A stretch of 61,556 bases of DNA. Origin: Enterovibrio norvegicus DSM 15893 (GTDB taxonomy: Bacteria > Pseudomonadota > Gammaproteobacteria > Enterobacterales > Vibrionaceae). The stretch spans positions 36,075-97,630 of the forward strand of contig NZ_FOWR01000020.1 in NCBI RefSeq assembly GCF_900115495.1. The letters run 5' to 3'. Shown in pieces: positions 18,170-27,082 of the stretch; the stretch's first letter is position 1; each line of letters starts with the position of its first letter. Position numbers and translations under genes: made by a program. The notes below the pieces were generated by a model, which was not told the origin of the DNA, searched no databases, and saw nothing but the letters and a program-made list of their open reading frames with translations.

Positions 18170-18354
18170 CTTGAGCAGAACATAAAACGTCCCAAAAGGT
18201 GGGGCCTTCTAACGACAAGGTGACAGCAAGTTGCTGGGTGCCTCACCGCCGTATCGATATTTTTTCTTCGCGCTCGATAAAGAAAACCCTCGCTGCATCG
18301 GCACATAAAATCTGTTCTACTTATCAGGTATGTTCACAGGGAGAGCTCATACCA

Positions 18355-19014
18355 ATGGCGGCATTTATTCGAACAGAGACTGACACCGCTCACGCAACAA
18401 AGCGATTTGACGTTGTGAGTGAAAAAGACAAAGAGAATTTGGGAAGGCTCGAACAAGAACATAGAAACATCGAAAGTACCGCAGAAGACAGGATGCTTTT
18501 CGACAGTGGCAACGACAGCATGCTCAATACTCGCTTTGACATCATCAAGCATACGATCAATACCGCGTGGCTGCCGAACACGTTACGATCATTGAATGAC
18601 AACATGTGCGAAGACTTCAACACATGGCATTTAGGCCTTTCAGTGGTCAGTGAAAAATTCAAATCGTGCATTGAGAGTGTGGAAGCAGACAACCATCATT
18701 TCTATCCCGTTAACATTGTTAACCGCAAAGGAGATGTATTGGGGAAAGCGTACTTCTGGCGCACACTCAACATCTTTAATGCCATCGTTCCCAACGTGAA
18801 TGGCATCAAGCGCGTTGTCATGGCGCCGGTGGAAAACCTCCATGAAGCAGAGTTAGACGGGATACGTTTGTATCGTGATATCGTGTCTGAGAAAGCAGCA
18901 TGGTATGACATTCGCCTCGGCGAGCCGCTGCTTGCATCAGAGAAATTTGTCGCATTAGCAAAGAAACAAAAGCTCACGAATCTCTCTTTCAGTCATTCCT
19001 TCGAAGAATGCTAA
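18355..19014 (+). CDS. Imm11 (DUF1629)-like protein, possible orphan immunity protein
   Basis: 219 residues, no signal peptide or membrane segment. The C-terminal half shows the layout I associate with the Imm11/DUF1629 family: LSVVSEKFKSCIES, FYPVNIVNRKG, YFWRTLNIFNAIV, then a LDGIRLYRDI-like strand and a closing SEKFVALAKKQKLTNLSF. Members often neutralise polymorphic toxins, but many are orphans. No toxin is visible nearby. The start is uncertain: ATG at 18355 with AGGGAG 11 bases upstream is preferred over a frame beginning at 18199 whose first 50 residues look non-protein. Family assignment is from memory of the pattern. Confidence 0.5.
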   Translation: MAAFIRTETDTAHATKRFDVVSEKDKENLGRLEQEHRNIESTAEDRMLFDSGNDSMLNTRFDIIKHTINTAWLPNTLRSLNDNMCEDFNTWHLGLSVVSEKFKSCIESVEADNHHFYPVNIVNRKGDVLGKAYFWRTLNIFNAIVPNVNGIKRVVMAPVENLHEAELDGIRLYRDIVSEKAAWYDIRLGEPLLASEKFVALAKKQKLTNLSFSHSFEEC

Positions 19015-19025
19015 TCCGCATAAAA

Positions 19026-19048
19026 AAGCCGCTCTTTAAGAGCGGCTT
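19026..19048. terminator. Bidirectional terminator between convergent genes
   Basis: AAGCCGCTC/GAGCGGCTT hairpin with six A on the left, which read as T on the minus strand. It serves the Imm11-like gene and, on the minus strand, the GH92 remnant. Confidence 0.7.
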
Positions 19049-19071
19049 GCCATTAATTCTTACTCACCCAC

Positions 19072-19627
19072 TTAACGAATAGGCGTCATCGCTTCGTTTT
19101 TATCGCCAGTCATCACGAAGTGGAGTTTTCCACCCGCTTTGATATCGGCGTGTTTGAAGAACAAACCGTCTTCAAGTGGTTCGCCATTGATGGTCACTGA
19201 TTTGACGTAGAAGTTGTCATCCGCGTTGTTTTCAGCGCTGATTTTGAACTCACCACCTGCAACAGGGATGCTCACTTCATCGAACAGAGGGCGGCCAATG
19301 GTATAGGTAGGATCAGCCGCGTTCACTTGGTAGAAGCCCATGGCAGACATGACATACCACGCTGACATTGCGCCAACGTCTTCGTTACCGATGATGCCTT
19401 TTGGCTCCGCGAGGTACATGTCATCCAAAATGTGGTCGACGACTTCTTGGGTTTTCCAAGGCTCTGCGGTCCAGTTGTATAAGTAAGGAATGTGGTGTGA
19501 CTGGCACGTTTAATCCCATTTCAATTGCAGGTTGCTCAGTGAAAGACATGCCCTGAGTAGTACAACCCGCCGACCCCAATATTCCTGCTATTACCGCAAC
19601 ACAAACTAAACTCTTTTTGAATTTCAT
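19072..19627 (-). pseudogene. Remnant of a GH92 alpha-1,2-mannosidase with internal deletion and frameshift
   Basis: The first 40 or so codons (from 19627) encode a lipoprotein signal, MKFKKSLVCVAVIAGILGSAGC. Near 19500 the sequence jumps, in another frame, to the C-terminal end of a GH92 mannosidase: HHIPYLYNW (from 19497), EPWKTQEVVDHIL, GIIGNEDVGAMSAWYVMSAMG, then the beta-sandwich end. Intact GH92 enzymes have 700-800 residues, so roughly 600 codons, including most of the catalytic domain, are missing. The junction is also out of frame, so no fusion product is made. The intact ancestor would have been an envelope lipoprotein trimming alpha-mannosides, a plausible partner for the flanking PTS genes. 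Confidence 0.85.
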
Positions 19628-19862
19628 GTTACACCTTCACGTTTAACTATAGGGATTGAGGATGTTTAAACATTCATCCTCATTTTTTTATTCACGTTTT
19701 TTGGATATAAAAAACCGCCCGACACTTAAACATGTCCACATTGCTTAAATACCTATTAGGCGGCTTGTATTATTTTTTATTTATTCACTTTTAATTCATC
19801 AGTAGTCCAACAACAGACAAAGCAAGTGCACAAGGCGCTAACTTGATGTTCATTCTTCTACC

Positions 19863-19899
19863 TTTTTTAAAAAAGGTGCCGCAGGGGGATGCAGCACCT
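19863..19899 (-). terminator. Terminator of the HPr-EI-IIA operon
   Basis: On the minus strand AGGTGC-TGCA...TGCG-GCACCT is followed by six T, 18 bases past the stop codon. Confidence 0.8.
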
Positions 19900-19916
19900 G
19901 AAATCGTAATGGGGTA

Positions 19917-22397
19917 TTACAAAGAAAGCTCAGACTGCAGGTAGCCGATGATTTCAGCTTCCGTCGTCATTGTTTTTAGGGTGTTGCGGAAAGATTCGTG
20001 GATAAGTTTGCGCGCAAGGCCAGAGAAAATGCGCATGTGCTGGTCGCCTTGGTTTTTATTTAGCGTCAGCATGATGACAAATTCGACCGCGCCATCTTCG
20101 TCGTCGCTCCAAATCACAGGCTTGTTCAAGCGAGCGATAGAGATGGACGAATGCGCAATGTTGTCTGATTTAGTGTGTGGGATAGCAAAGCCATTGCCAA
20201 GGCCGGTGGTGAACACAGACTCACGCGCCCAGATATCCGCTTCTAGCTCATTCACCACGTGAGTACGACCGCGAACACCTAGGTTGCCCACCAGCGTTTG
20301 AATCGCTTCTTCTTTGCTGTTGAAGTCGCAATCTAGTAGCACGCATTCAACGTCTAGCAGTGGCTTGTCTTCTTGAGATTGTGCGAACGCTTCTAGCAAA
20401 GCTTCTACGTCGGCAATCGTCGCGCAATCACACGCTTCATTGAACAGCGCTTTACACGCTTCGCTGTCGAACTGGCGAAGTGCCGCTTTGGTTGGAGCAA
20501 TGCTTGGCGCCGCCATGCTTAGCTCGTTCAAGCCAGCACCCACCAACAATGGCAGCACTTTCTTGTTCGCGCCTAGCTCACCACACAGGCCAACCCACTT
20601 ATCGTGCGCTTGCGCACCAGAGACCACCGCGCGAAGTAGACGCAGGAATGACGGCGCAAGGCTATTGTAAAGCTTGGCAACGTTGTCGTTATCACGGTCA
20701 ACCGCCAGCAGGTATTGGGTCATGTCGTTTGAACCAATGCTGAAGAAGTCCACTTCTTTACAGAACTGATCCATGATGAACGCCACCGATGGAATTTCTA
20801 CCATGATGCCAAGCTCAATCTCACCGAATGGTGTGTTGTCGCTTACCAACTCCGCTTTCACAATCTCTAGCTGTGCTTTCACCCAACGGATTTCTTCGAT
20901 GCTTTGAATCATCGGGATCATCACTTTGGTGTGACCGTATTGCGCCGCACGCAAAATCGCACGAAGTTGAGTGTGGAACAACGCGAGGAATTGTGGGTAG
21001 ATACGCACCGCACGGTAACCCAAAAACGGGTTGTGCTCGTGTGGCAGGTTCAAGTAATCCAGCGGCTTGTCACCACCGATATCCATGGTGCGGATAATCA
21101 CAGCTTTGTCGCCCGCGGCTTCCAGCACTTCTTTGTACGCGTCAAACTGCTCTTGTTCGTCAGGTGCCGTGCTGCGATCCATGAACAGCATTTCAGTGCG
21201 GAACAGACCAATGCCTTCTGCGCCTTTCGCAAACGCGGACTCCGCTTCTACGGTACACGCGATGTTTGCTGCGATTTCAATCTTGTGACCGTCTTTGGTC
21301 TGCGCTTGTAGGTTCAGGTATTCGCTTTCAGCGGCTTTTACTTGCTCTGCCAACCACATCGCACGTTCAAAGTAAGTCGCCACTGCATCAGAAGGGGCAA
21401 GTGCCACGATGCCAAGGCCACCATCGACAAACAAGGTTTCGCCTTCGTGCTTCGCGCATGCGTCGATTTCAACACCAGAGACTGCAGGGATGTTGAATGC
21501 GCGCGCCAGAATGACGGTGTGCGAAGTAGAGCCCGCTTGCGTCAGGATTAGGCCTTGCAGGAATTCACGGTCTAGACCCAAGAACTGGCTTGGCGTTAAG
21601 TCGTTCGCAATCACGATTGACGGTTCAGTCAATGTGAAGTCTGTTGATACTTCAACGTGCGGGTGTGCGGTCATCAGCAATTGCAATGCGATGTCTTTAA
21701 TGTCCAGCACACGCTCTTTCAGGTATGCCGAAGACGATTGCATCAAGGTTTCAGTGATTGCCGCAACGGTCAGAAGAATCGCTTTCGCCAGCGACTCACC
21801 GTTCGACACAAAAGCCGACACTTTTTCATTCAGGGTTTCATCGTTCAAGATACCCAAATGCGCCTTGATGATTTCTTTTTCTTGGCCGCTCGCCAGTTCA
21901 GCCTTATCAATCAGCGTTTCAGTCACTTGTTGCTTCGCTTGTTCGAAAGTCAGCGATGCAATTTCTTGCTCGAACACGGACAATTCGATGTCGTTGTAAC
22001 GAATCAATTTACCCTTCGCGATACCTGCAGACAGACGCTTCGCACGGATAAGGGTTGGGTTATGGTTCATCAGTGATTGTGGCAGGGTCACATCACCCTC
22101 ATCCATCACTACGATTTCTTCATCACAAAGCGGGAATTCTTCACGCAGGTAGGTCGCCAGCACATCAAATGCCGCTTCTGCGTCATCACCTTCAATGATC
22201 AATGAGCACGGGTCATTCAGTAGGGTGTCAGTTCCCACCAGTGAAAGCACACTCTTCGCAGAACCAGAGTTCTCGTTACGCAGGTTTTTCAGCGTGATGT
22301 CGCTGCTAAATTGACGGCAAACCGCTTCAAGATGGTTTGCTGGGCGAGCGTGAATACCGTTTGGCAGTTCACAGGTAAAGGCGACTTCTTTTTTCAT
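19917..22397 (-). CDS. Multiphosphoryl transfer protein: HPr - Enzyme I - fructose-type EIIA
   Basis: 826-residue fusion containing the whole cytosolic PTS phosphorelay. Order: HPr (active His in GIHARPA, residue 16), Enzyme I (catalytic His in TQAGSTSHTVILARA near 293, then EGIGLFRTEMLFM, RTMDIGGDKPLDYL, and FFSIGSNDMTQYLLAVDR with the PEP-site Cys in GLCGEL), and a C-terminal IIA domain with the His in GFAIPHTKSD near 741. Same order and length as E. coli FryA. Start: ATG at 22397 preferred; GTG at 22406 overlaps the previous stop (GTGA) but has no ribosome site. With the upstream IIB and the IIC-IIB pair it forms a complete, self-standing sugar PTS. Confidence 0.93.
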   Translation of the reverse strand: MKKEVAFTCELPNGIHARPANHLEAVCRQFSSDITLKNLRNENSGSAKSVLSLVGTDTLLNDPCSLIIEGDDAEAAFDVLATYLREEFPLCDEEIVVMDEGDVTLPQSLMNHNPTLIRAKRLSAGIAKGKLIRYNDIELSVFEQEIASLTFEQAKQQVTETLIDKAELASGQEKEIIKAHLGILNDETLNEKVSAFVSNGESLAKAILLTVAAITETLMQSSSAYLKERVLDIKDIALQLLMTAHPHVEVSTDFTLTEPSIVIANDLTPSQFLGLDREFLQGLILTQAGSTSHTVILARAFNIPAVSGVEIDACAKHEGETLFVDGGLGIVALAPSDAVATYFERAMWLAEQVKAAESEYLNLQAQTKDGHKIEIAANIACTVEAESAFAKGAEGIGLFRTEMLFMDRSTAPDEQEQFDAYKEVLEAAGDKAVIIRTMDIGGDKPLDYLNLPHEHNPFLGYRAVRIYPQFLALFHTQLRAILRAAQYGHTKVMIPMIQSIEEIRWVKAQLEIVKAELVSDNTPFGEIELGIMVEIPSVAFIMDQFCKEVDFFSIGSNDMTQYLLAVDRDNDNVAKLYNSLAPSFLRLLRAVVSGAQAHDKWVGLCGELGANKKVLPLLVGAGLNELSMAAPSIAPTKAALRQFDSEACKALFNEACDCATIADVEALLEAFAQSQEDKPLLDVECVLLDCDFNSKEEAIQTLVGNLGVRGRTHVVNELEADIWARESVFTTGLGNGFAIPHTKSDNIAHSSISIARLNKPVIWSDDEDGAVEFVIMLTLNKNQGDQHMRIFSGLARKLIHESFRNTLKTMTTEAEIIGYLQSELSL

Positions 22398-22402
22398 TGT
22401 GT

Positions 22403-22699
22403 TCACTTAAATTTTTTCAAAAGAGATAGGGGGTGATTGATGGCATCTTGCACGGAAACGATGGTGGGATTTTTCCCTTCATAGCGATCGCTTTCTGCCG
22501 GGCTAATTTCAGTGGCCAACAATATAAAATCTGCAGAATCAAACTCGCGTTTGGAGATTTTGTTCTCAATACCCATCGCGCCTTGGGTTTCAACTTTGAT
22601 GTTGATGGAGAGTGCTTTAGCGGCTTCGATGAGGCGATCTGCAGCCATGTAACAGTGGGCAATTCCGGTATGGCATGCAGTGATAGCGACGACGTTCAT
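22403..22699 (-). CDS. PTS fructose-like EIIB component (second copy)
   Basis: 98 residues. Phosphorylated Cys near residue 9 in ITACHTGIAHCYMAA, and KVETQGAMGIEN follows. It is only moderately similar to the IIB at 16829, so it is not a recent duplicate. The last base of its stop overlaps the GTG of the HPr-EI-IIA frame, implying one operon. Two separate IIB proteins may feed the single visible IIC, or another IIC lies elsewhere. Confidence 0.9.
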   Translation of the reverse strand: MNVVAITACHTGIAHCYMAADRLIEAAKALSINIKVETQGAMGIENKISKREFDSADFILLATEISPAESDRYEGKNPTIVSVQDAINHPLSLLKKFK

Positions 22700-23179
22700 G
22701 TGCTCTACTTATCGTTTGATTCAGACAGGCTCATGCTAAGGGAGTATCAGGATTCCAGACAGATGAAATATCTCGCATTTACTGGACAAAAGTAGCCGTA
22801 AATTCATTGTGTGAATTCGGTCACCGAGTCAACACTGACTCACTATCTTGTTGAGAAATAAAGGTTGTGATCTTGGTTCACATATAGGGAGGTGACTGTG
22901 CTACGAAGGGTTGAACCCACAAACCACGGGAAATTCGCGATAAAAACGCCTGTTTATCTATGCAAACATTCCGCCATTTATCACGTATACAAGGCTGTAG
23001 AGCAATGAAAACAGTGTCTTAAAAATAATGCGCTTTCGTTTTTTTATTGCTGGATTCAACGCACCTCATTTCACATATAAGAAACTCGGCGTTTTACCCT
23101 GTTCAAGTGCGCAGACAACCCAGTGTTGGCATCGGAAACTGCTACGCTGCACAGATAGAAACTTGGATAAGGTCGACAG
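22700..23179. promoter_or_regulatory. Divergent intergenic region, PTS operon / EAL gene
   Basis: 480 bases that must hold both promoters. A symmetrical TGTGA-N7-TCACA lies at 22866-22882; CRP sites have N6, so it is only CRP-like. No coding frame here is convincing. Confidence 0.35.
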
Positions 23180-25384
23180 ATGCTGCTCTCCACCCCATCT
23201 CCCCATACTGAAAAAGCAGCTCGCCGCTTCTTAAATAAACCACTGGTCTCTCAGTGCATTATTTTTGGTGTTTTATGGGCGAGTTATTACCTGTCTTCTT
23301 TTTTCGAAATTGAAGAGACTGGTTTTTTCGTCATCTCCTTTGTTAATGCGTTCATGGTGTCGGCGATTTTCTACTGGGGTATCGCTGCCATTCCAGCCAT
23401 CATTTTGGCCATGCTGACCCACGGTTTTTTTGCCTCTGATTTGCGCTGGAACGAGGTGTTGCTCTTTTCCTGTATACTCCCCATTGCGCCTGCTTTAACC
23501 ACCTTTGCCTATAATTATGTTACACACCGCATGAAACAGCGAAGCGTGCCGCTAAAAGCTGGCATCTATTTTTTCTTGTTTGCCATCGTGCTCCCCCTTC
23601 TCAATGCCTTGTTGTTGTTCCTTATTGCATCGTCGCCCATCATTCATGTGGATACGCCGTTTATTTTCTTTTCATCCATTAGCATCGAACTCACACACTT
23701 AGTGATCACGCCCTTGATGTATATCGCCTTAGTGTATGTGTTTAGAGGCTATGCCGATGCCAATATGCGGCTCGACAAGCAGTTATTCAACGCGAACCAC
23801 CACCGTTGGACCTATTACCTTTGGCTGGGTCTTTCTCTGTCTCTCTCCGTGATTTCTTTGTTTATCCACTATTCTTTGCTGCTCTTTTCTATCTGTTTTT
23901 TCTTATTAATTTTGGTGTTCATGGGCATCGGACGATATGGTATTTTGCGACCGATGATCGTGGGTGCCATCGTTACCTTGGTCATGGTTTACGAAGCCGT
24001 GATTTGGGTGAACATCACCGATGACATCGACGAGAATTTCCTTGGCTTATTGGAGGTGTTAATACTCTTCTCTGTTCTCGCCTACATACAGGGTAGCGAC
24101 AGCATTCGCAGATTCATGCTGAACCAAGAACAATTAAGAAAGGAGAGGATAGACCCCTATACCGGGCTGTATAATCTTGCGCAGTTGAAAGAGGATCTGT
24201 CACACATTGATAAGCCAGTGTTGATATATTTAGATTTAAAAACCACCATGCTCAACCTAACGGGTATTGGGCACACTGGGCAGGCACAATTTCTGCGCCA
24301 ATTAACCAAGCATTTCTTTACGGCACAGCCGAGTATTCTTCGCTTTTATCGCCCTCCGTTTTCTGTCGGACTCATCTATGTCGAGCCGTTGAAACCTGAC
24401 ATGAATGACGACCTCGTTGCTATTAGTGACCTGTGCGATAGCTTTCAATTCTTTTGGCAAGGCACCTCCATTTCACTGTTTTCTCACACGCTGCATTGTT
24501 GCGAGCTCAGCAATAAAGACAAGGTGGAAGAAACCATTTCTGTCTTCTGCGACCAACCCACTTTTCATGACCACAAAATTCGTTGGTTTGACGACTCAGA
24601 TTTGTCATCCCATAAGTTTCTAAGGCTTAATTCAGTGCAAAGAGCACTGCGAGAAAATCAGTTTGAATTGTATTGCCAGCCCTACCGCAACCTAAAAGAT
24701 CCTGACGCTATCAGCAGCAGTTTTGAAGTGCTATTGCGCTTAAAACAGGTCAATGCAAACCCCCTCGAACCGGACGAATTCTTCCCCATGATTAACGAAT
24801 TCGGATTAGAGTCTCAGTTAGACAAATGGGTTATCGCACACACCTTTGAAATGCTCGCCACCCAACTGAATGATTGGAACCTGGTGGATCGCTGCGCCAT
24901 TAATCTCACGGCGAAGTCATTGGGCGACGAGGGGTTATCCGATTTTGTGATTCAAAAAGCCAACGAGTTTTCGATTCCGCTTTATAAAGTGTGTTTTGAA
25001 ATCACCGAATCTTCTGCCATTGAAAATGAAACGCTCACCATTGAAACCGTACACGCGCTGAGAAAGGCGGGCTGCAAGATAGCGCTAGATGATTTCGGCA
25101 CAGGGTATGCGAGCTTTTCTTACCTTCGCCGCATCCCTATCAATGTGCTGAAAATTGATGGCGAATTTGTGCGAAATCTTCCCACAAACGATGCCGACCA
25201 ATTGATCGTTCAATCGGTGCAATTGCTGGCTGAAAATATGCAATTGACCACGGTAGCGGAATACGTCGAGACCGAAAATCACGCGCACATTCTGACGCAT
25301 TTAGGGATAGATTTTGCGCAAGGATTTGGCATCGCCAAACCAACGCCATTGAGGGAGCATATTGGGGCGTTGAATGGGGAGTAA
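23180..25384 (+). CDS. Membrane-bound EAL-domain cyclic-di-GMP phosphodiesterase with degenerate GGDEF
   Basis: 734 residues. The N-terminal 300 residues carry about eight hydrophobic segments resembling a MASE1-type sensory domain. A short GGDEF-like region follows (DPYTGLYNLAQL at about 328-340) whose active loop is lost (RFYRPPFSVGLIY stands where GGDEF is expected). The C-terminal EAL domain keeps the metal and catalytic residues: FEVLLRL (EVL for EAL), INLTAKS, FEITESSAI, IALDDFGTGYASFSYL, VLKIDGEFV, AEYVE, QGFGIAKP. It should therefore hydrolyse c-di-GMP. A role in surface polysaccharide or motility control is usual for the family, but no target is shown here. Confidence 0.88.
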   Translation: MLLSTPSPHTEKAARRFLNKPLVSQCIIFGVLWASYYLSSFFEIEETGFFVISFVNAFMVSAIFYWGIAAIPAIILAMLTHGFFASDLRWNEVLLFSCILPIAPALTTFAYNYVTHRMKQRSVPLKAGIYFFLFAIVLPLLNALLLFLIASSPIIHVDTPFIFFSSISIELTHLVITPLMYIALVYVFRGYADANMRLDKQLFNANHHRWTYYLWLGLSLSLSVISLFIHYSLLLFSICFFLLILVFMGIGRYGILRPMIVGAIVTLVMVYEAVIWVNITDDIDENFLGLLEVLILFSVLAYIQGSDSIRRFMLNQEQLRKERIDPYTGLYNLAQLKEDLSHIDKPVLIYLDLKTTMLNLTGIGHTGQAQFLRQLTKHFFTAQPSILRFYRPPFSVGLIYVEPLKPDMNDDLVAISDLCDSFQFFWQGTSISLFSHTLHCCELSNKDKVEETISVFCDQPTFHDHKIRWFDDSDLSSHKFLRLNSVQRALRENQFELYCQPYRNLKDPDAISSSFEVLLRLKQVNANPLEPDEFFPMINEFGLESQLDKWVIAHTFEMLATQLNDWNLVDRCAINLTAKSLGDEGLSDFVIQKANEFSIPLYKVCFEITESSAIENETLTIETVHALRKAGCKIALDDFGTGYASFSYLRRIPINVLKIDGEFVRNLPTNDADQLIVQSVQLLAENMQLTTVAEYVETENHAHILTHLGIDFAQGFGIAKPTPLREHIGALNGE

Positions 25385-25507
25385 CTAGGAACGAGATTTG
25401 AGATTTGAGATTTGAGATAGCGAGAATAGAGCAATAGAACCAAAAGCAAAAAAGAGAAACGAAGAACACAATTCTCCTCTGGTTCCTCTTATCTCTTATC
25501 TCGTCAC

Positions 25508-26182
25508 TCAACTCTCATGATCTTCGGACGCATTCCGCTCCAATTGCTGAATCAGTGCTTTCGCCGCTTCTTTTGGCGAATCGGCGTGGCAAATCGCGGA
25601 GACCAATGCAATGCCTGACGCGCCGGTTGCGATAACATCATCCAAGTTAGACGCATTCAAACCGCCGATAGCAACAATGGGATACGCGCTTTGCTTTACC
25701 GCATGAGCAAGGCCATCAATGCCCCACTCTTTTTTGATGTTAGTTTTGGTTGGCGTGGCAAATATCGCGCTCAAGCCGAGGTAATCCACGGGCAAAGATT
25801 CTGCATCAACTAACTGCTGTTCAGTTTCTATGGACAGCCCAAGCAGCTTATTCTCGCCAATCAACGCCCTTGCGAACTCTGCTGGCATGTCCGATTGGCC
25901 AAGGTGGACACCATCTGCATCCACCGCAAGCGCCACATCCACACGGTCATTGATGATGAGAGGCACGCCTGTGCCAGCCAGAATGGCTTTCACTGCGGCG
26001 GCGCGGGCGATAAATTGGCGCACATCACCGCTTTTCTCGCGCACCTGTACCATGGTAACGCCACCCGCCACGGCATCTTTTACCACGCGTTTAAGCGTGT
26101 CGAGATCTTGATTATCGTCAGTCACCAGATACAAACGATAGGGGTTAGGGTTAGGGTTAGAAATTGAATTAGAGGTATTCAT
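25508..26182 (-). CDS. thiE: Thiamine-phosphate synthase
   Basis: Joins HMP-pyrophosphate and thiazole phosphate into thiamine phosphate. About 224 residues, TIM barrel. Motifs: YRLYLVTD, VAGGVTMVQVREK, LIINDRVDVALAVDADGVHLGQSDMP, IGGLNASN. The start at 26182 follows GGAAGG at 5 bases and lies one base after the thiM stop. Oddity: residues after the start read SNPNPNP, coded by three GGGTTA-type hexamers on the plus strand, an in-frame microsatellite outside the barrel. Third gene of the riboswitch-controlled operon. Confidence 0.93.
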   Translation of the reverse strand: MNTSNSISNPNPNPYRLYLVTDDNQDLDTLKRVVKDAVAGGVTMVQVREKSGDVRQFIARAAAVKAILAGTGVPLIINDRVDVALAVDADGVHLGQSDMPAEFARALIGENKLLGLSIETEQQLVDAESLPVDYLGLSAIFATPTKTNIKKEWGIDGLAHAVKQSAYPIVAIGGLNASNLDDVIATGASGIALVSAICHADSPKEAAKALIQQLERNASEDHES

Positions 26183-26183
26183 C

Positions 26184-27026
26184 CTAGCCTTCCGACCCAA
26201 TGTTGACTGTCAGTCGCAAACGTTGCTTCAGGTTTTCTTCATCGAGTTGGTAAAGCACATCTAACAGATGCATTTGCAGACTGCCCGGCCCACTCGCCTT
26301 CTCTGCGGCCATCTCACCCGCCACTCCCATCACGGCAGCCGCCGCTAATCCAGACTTTTCACCCACGGCTGCAAACGCACCTGTTAACGCTGACAGCGAG
26401 CAGCCCATGCCTGTCACAAACGGCATCATTTGATGACCATTGTTTAGCGTAATATGGCCATCTCGCGTCACGACATAATCCGTTTCACCAGAAACGACGA
26501 CCTGACAACGGTAGGTTTCAACCAAATACTTAGCGGCATCTAACGCTTTATCGCTGCTGTCTTGCGCATCGACGCCTTTGGTGTTGCCTTGATGTTGAAT
26601 ACCCGCCAACGCGATAATTTCAGAGGCGTTACCACGAATGATCAACGCATCGGCAAGGTGGGCGATTTGTCGCGAGGTTTCAGTGCGGAGCCTGCTCGCG
26701 CCACAGCCAACAGGATCAAGCACCACAATCTTGTTGTTCGCATTGGCGTGCTCCACCGCAAACAACATGCGCGGAACCCAAACGCTGTCTAACGTGCCGA
26801 TATTAACCACCAGCGCCCCCGCGAATGACATCATCTCGGTCATTTCTTGCGTTGAATGCGCCATGATGGGCGACGCGCCAACCGCCAACAGTGCATTCGC
26901 GGTGTTGTTCATGACCACATAGTTAGTGATATTCACCACCAGCGGTTTAGCTTCTCGCACCGCGTTTAGTGCTGAAATGACGGTGTTTACCGCGTCTGTG
27001 TTTGTTTTTGGAATACCTGAATTCAT
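26184..27026 (-). CDS. thiM: Hydroxyethylthiazole kinase
   Basis: Salvage kinase for the thiazole moiety of thiamine, about 280 residues. Conserved parts: [52 protein letters not shown], and [16 protein letters not shown] with the catalytic Cys. Two starts compete: ATG at 27083 overlaps the thiD stop (TAATG), and ATG at 27026 has a strong GGAGG five bases upstream. The second is preferred because homologues begin near it, but coupling at the first is possible. Stop and thiE start are one base apart. Confidence 0.93.
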   Translation of the reverse strand: MNSGIPKTNTDAVNTVISALNAVREAKPLVVNITNYVVMNNTANALLAVGASPIMAHSTQEMTEMMSFAGALVVNIGTLDSVWVPRMLFAVEHANANNKIVVLDPVGCGASRLRTETSRQIAHLADALIIRGNASEIIALAGIQHQGNTKGVDAQDSSDKALDAAKYLVETYRCQVVVSGETDYVVTRDGHITLNNGHQMMPFVTGMGCSLSALTGAFAAVGEKSGLAAAAVMGVAGEMAAEKASGPGSLQMHLLDVLYQLDEENLKQRLRLTVNIGSEG

Positions 27027-27082
27027 AGTGCCTCCACTCGCATGACTAGTACTGTTTTCACTCAACGCATTTAACTCGCGCA

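Noticed and set aside
18199-18354. Extended N-terminus of the Imm11-like protein
   Set aside because: The 52 extra residues are Cys/Arg/Ser-rich, unlike family members, and the internal ATG has a ribosome site.
21409-21999. Long plus-strand frame of 196 codons within the HPr-EI-IIA gene
   Set aside because: Antisense shadow of a well-supported gene; composition rich in Ser, Arg and Cys is typical of frame shadows.
22866-22882. TGTGA-N7-TCACA as a CRP site
   Set aside because: CRP requires six bases between the half sites; seven places the halves out of phase. Kept only as a CRP-like note.
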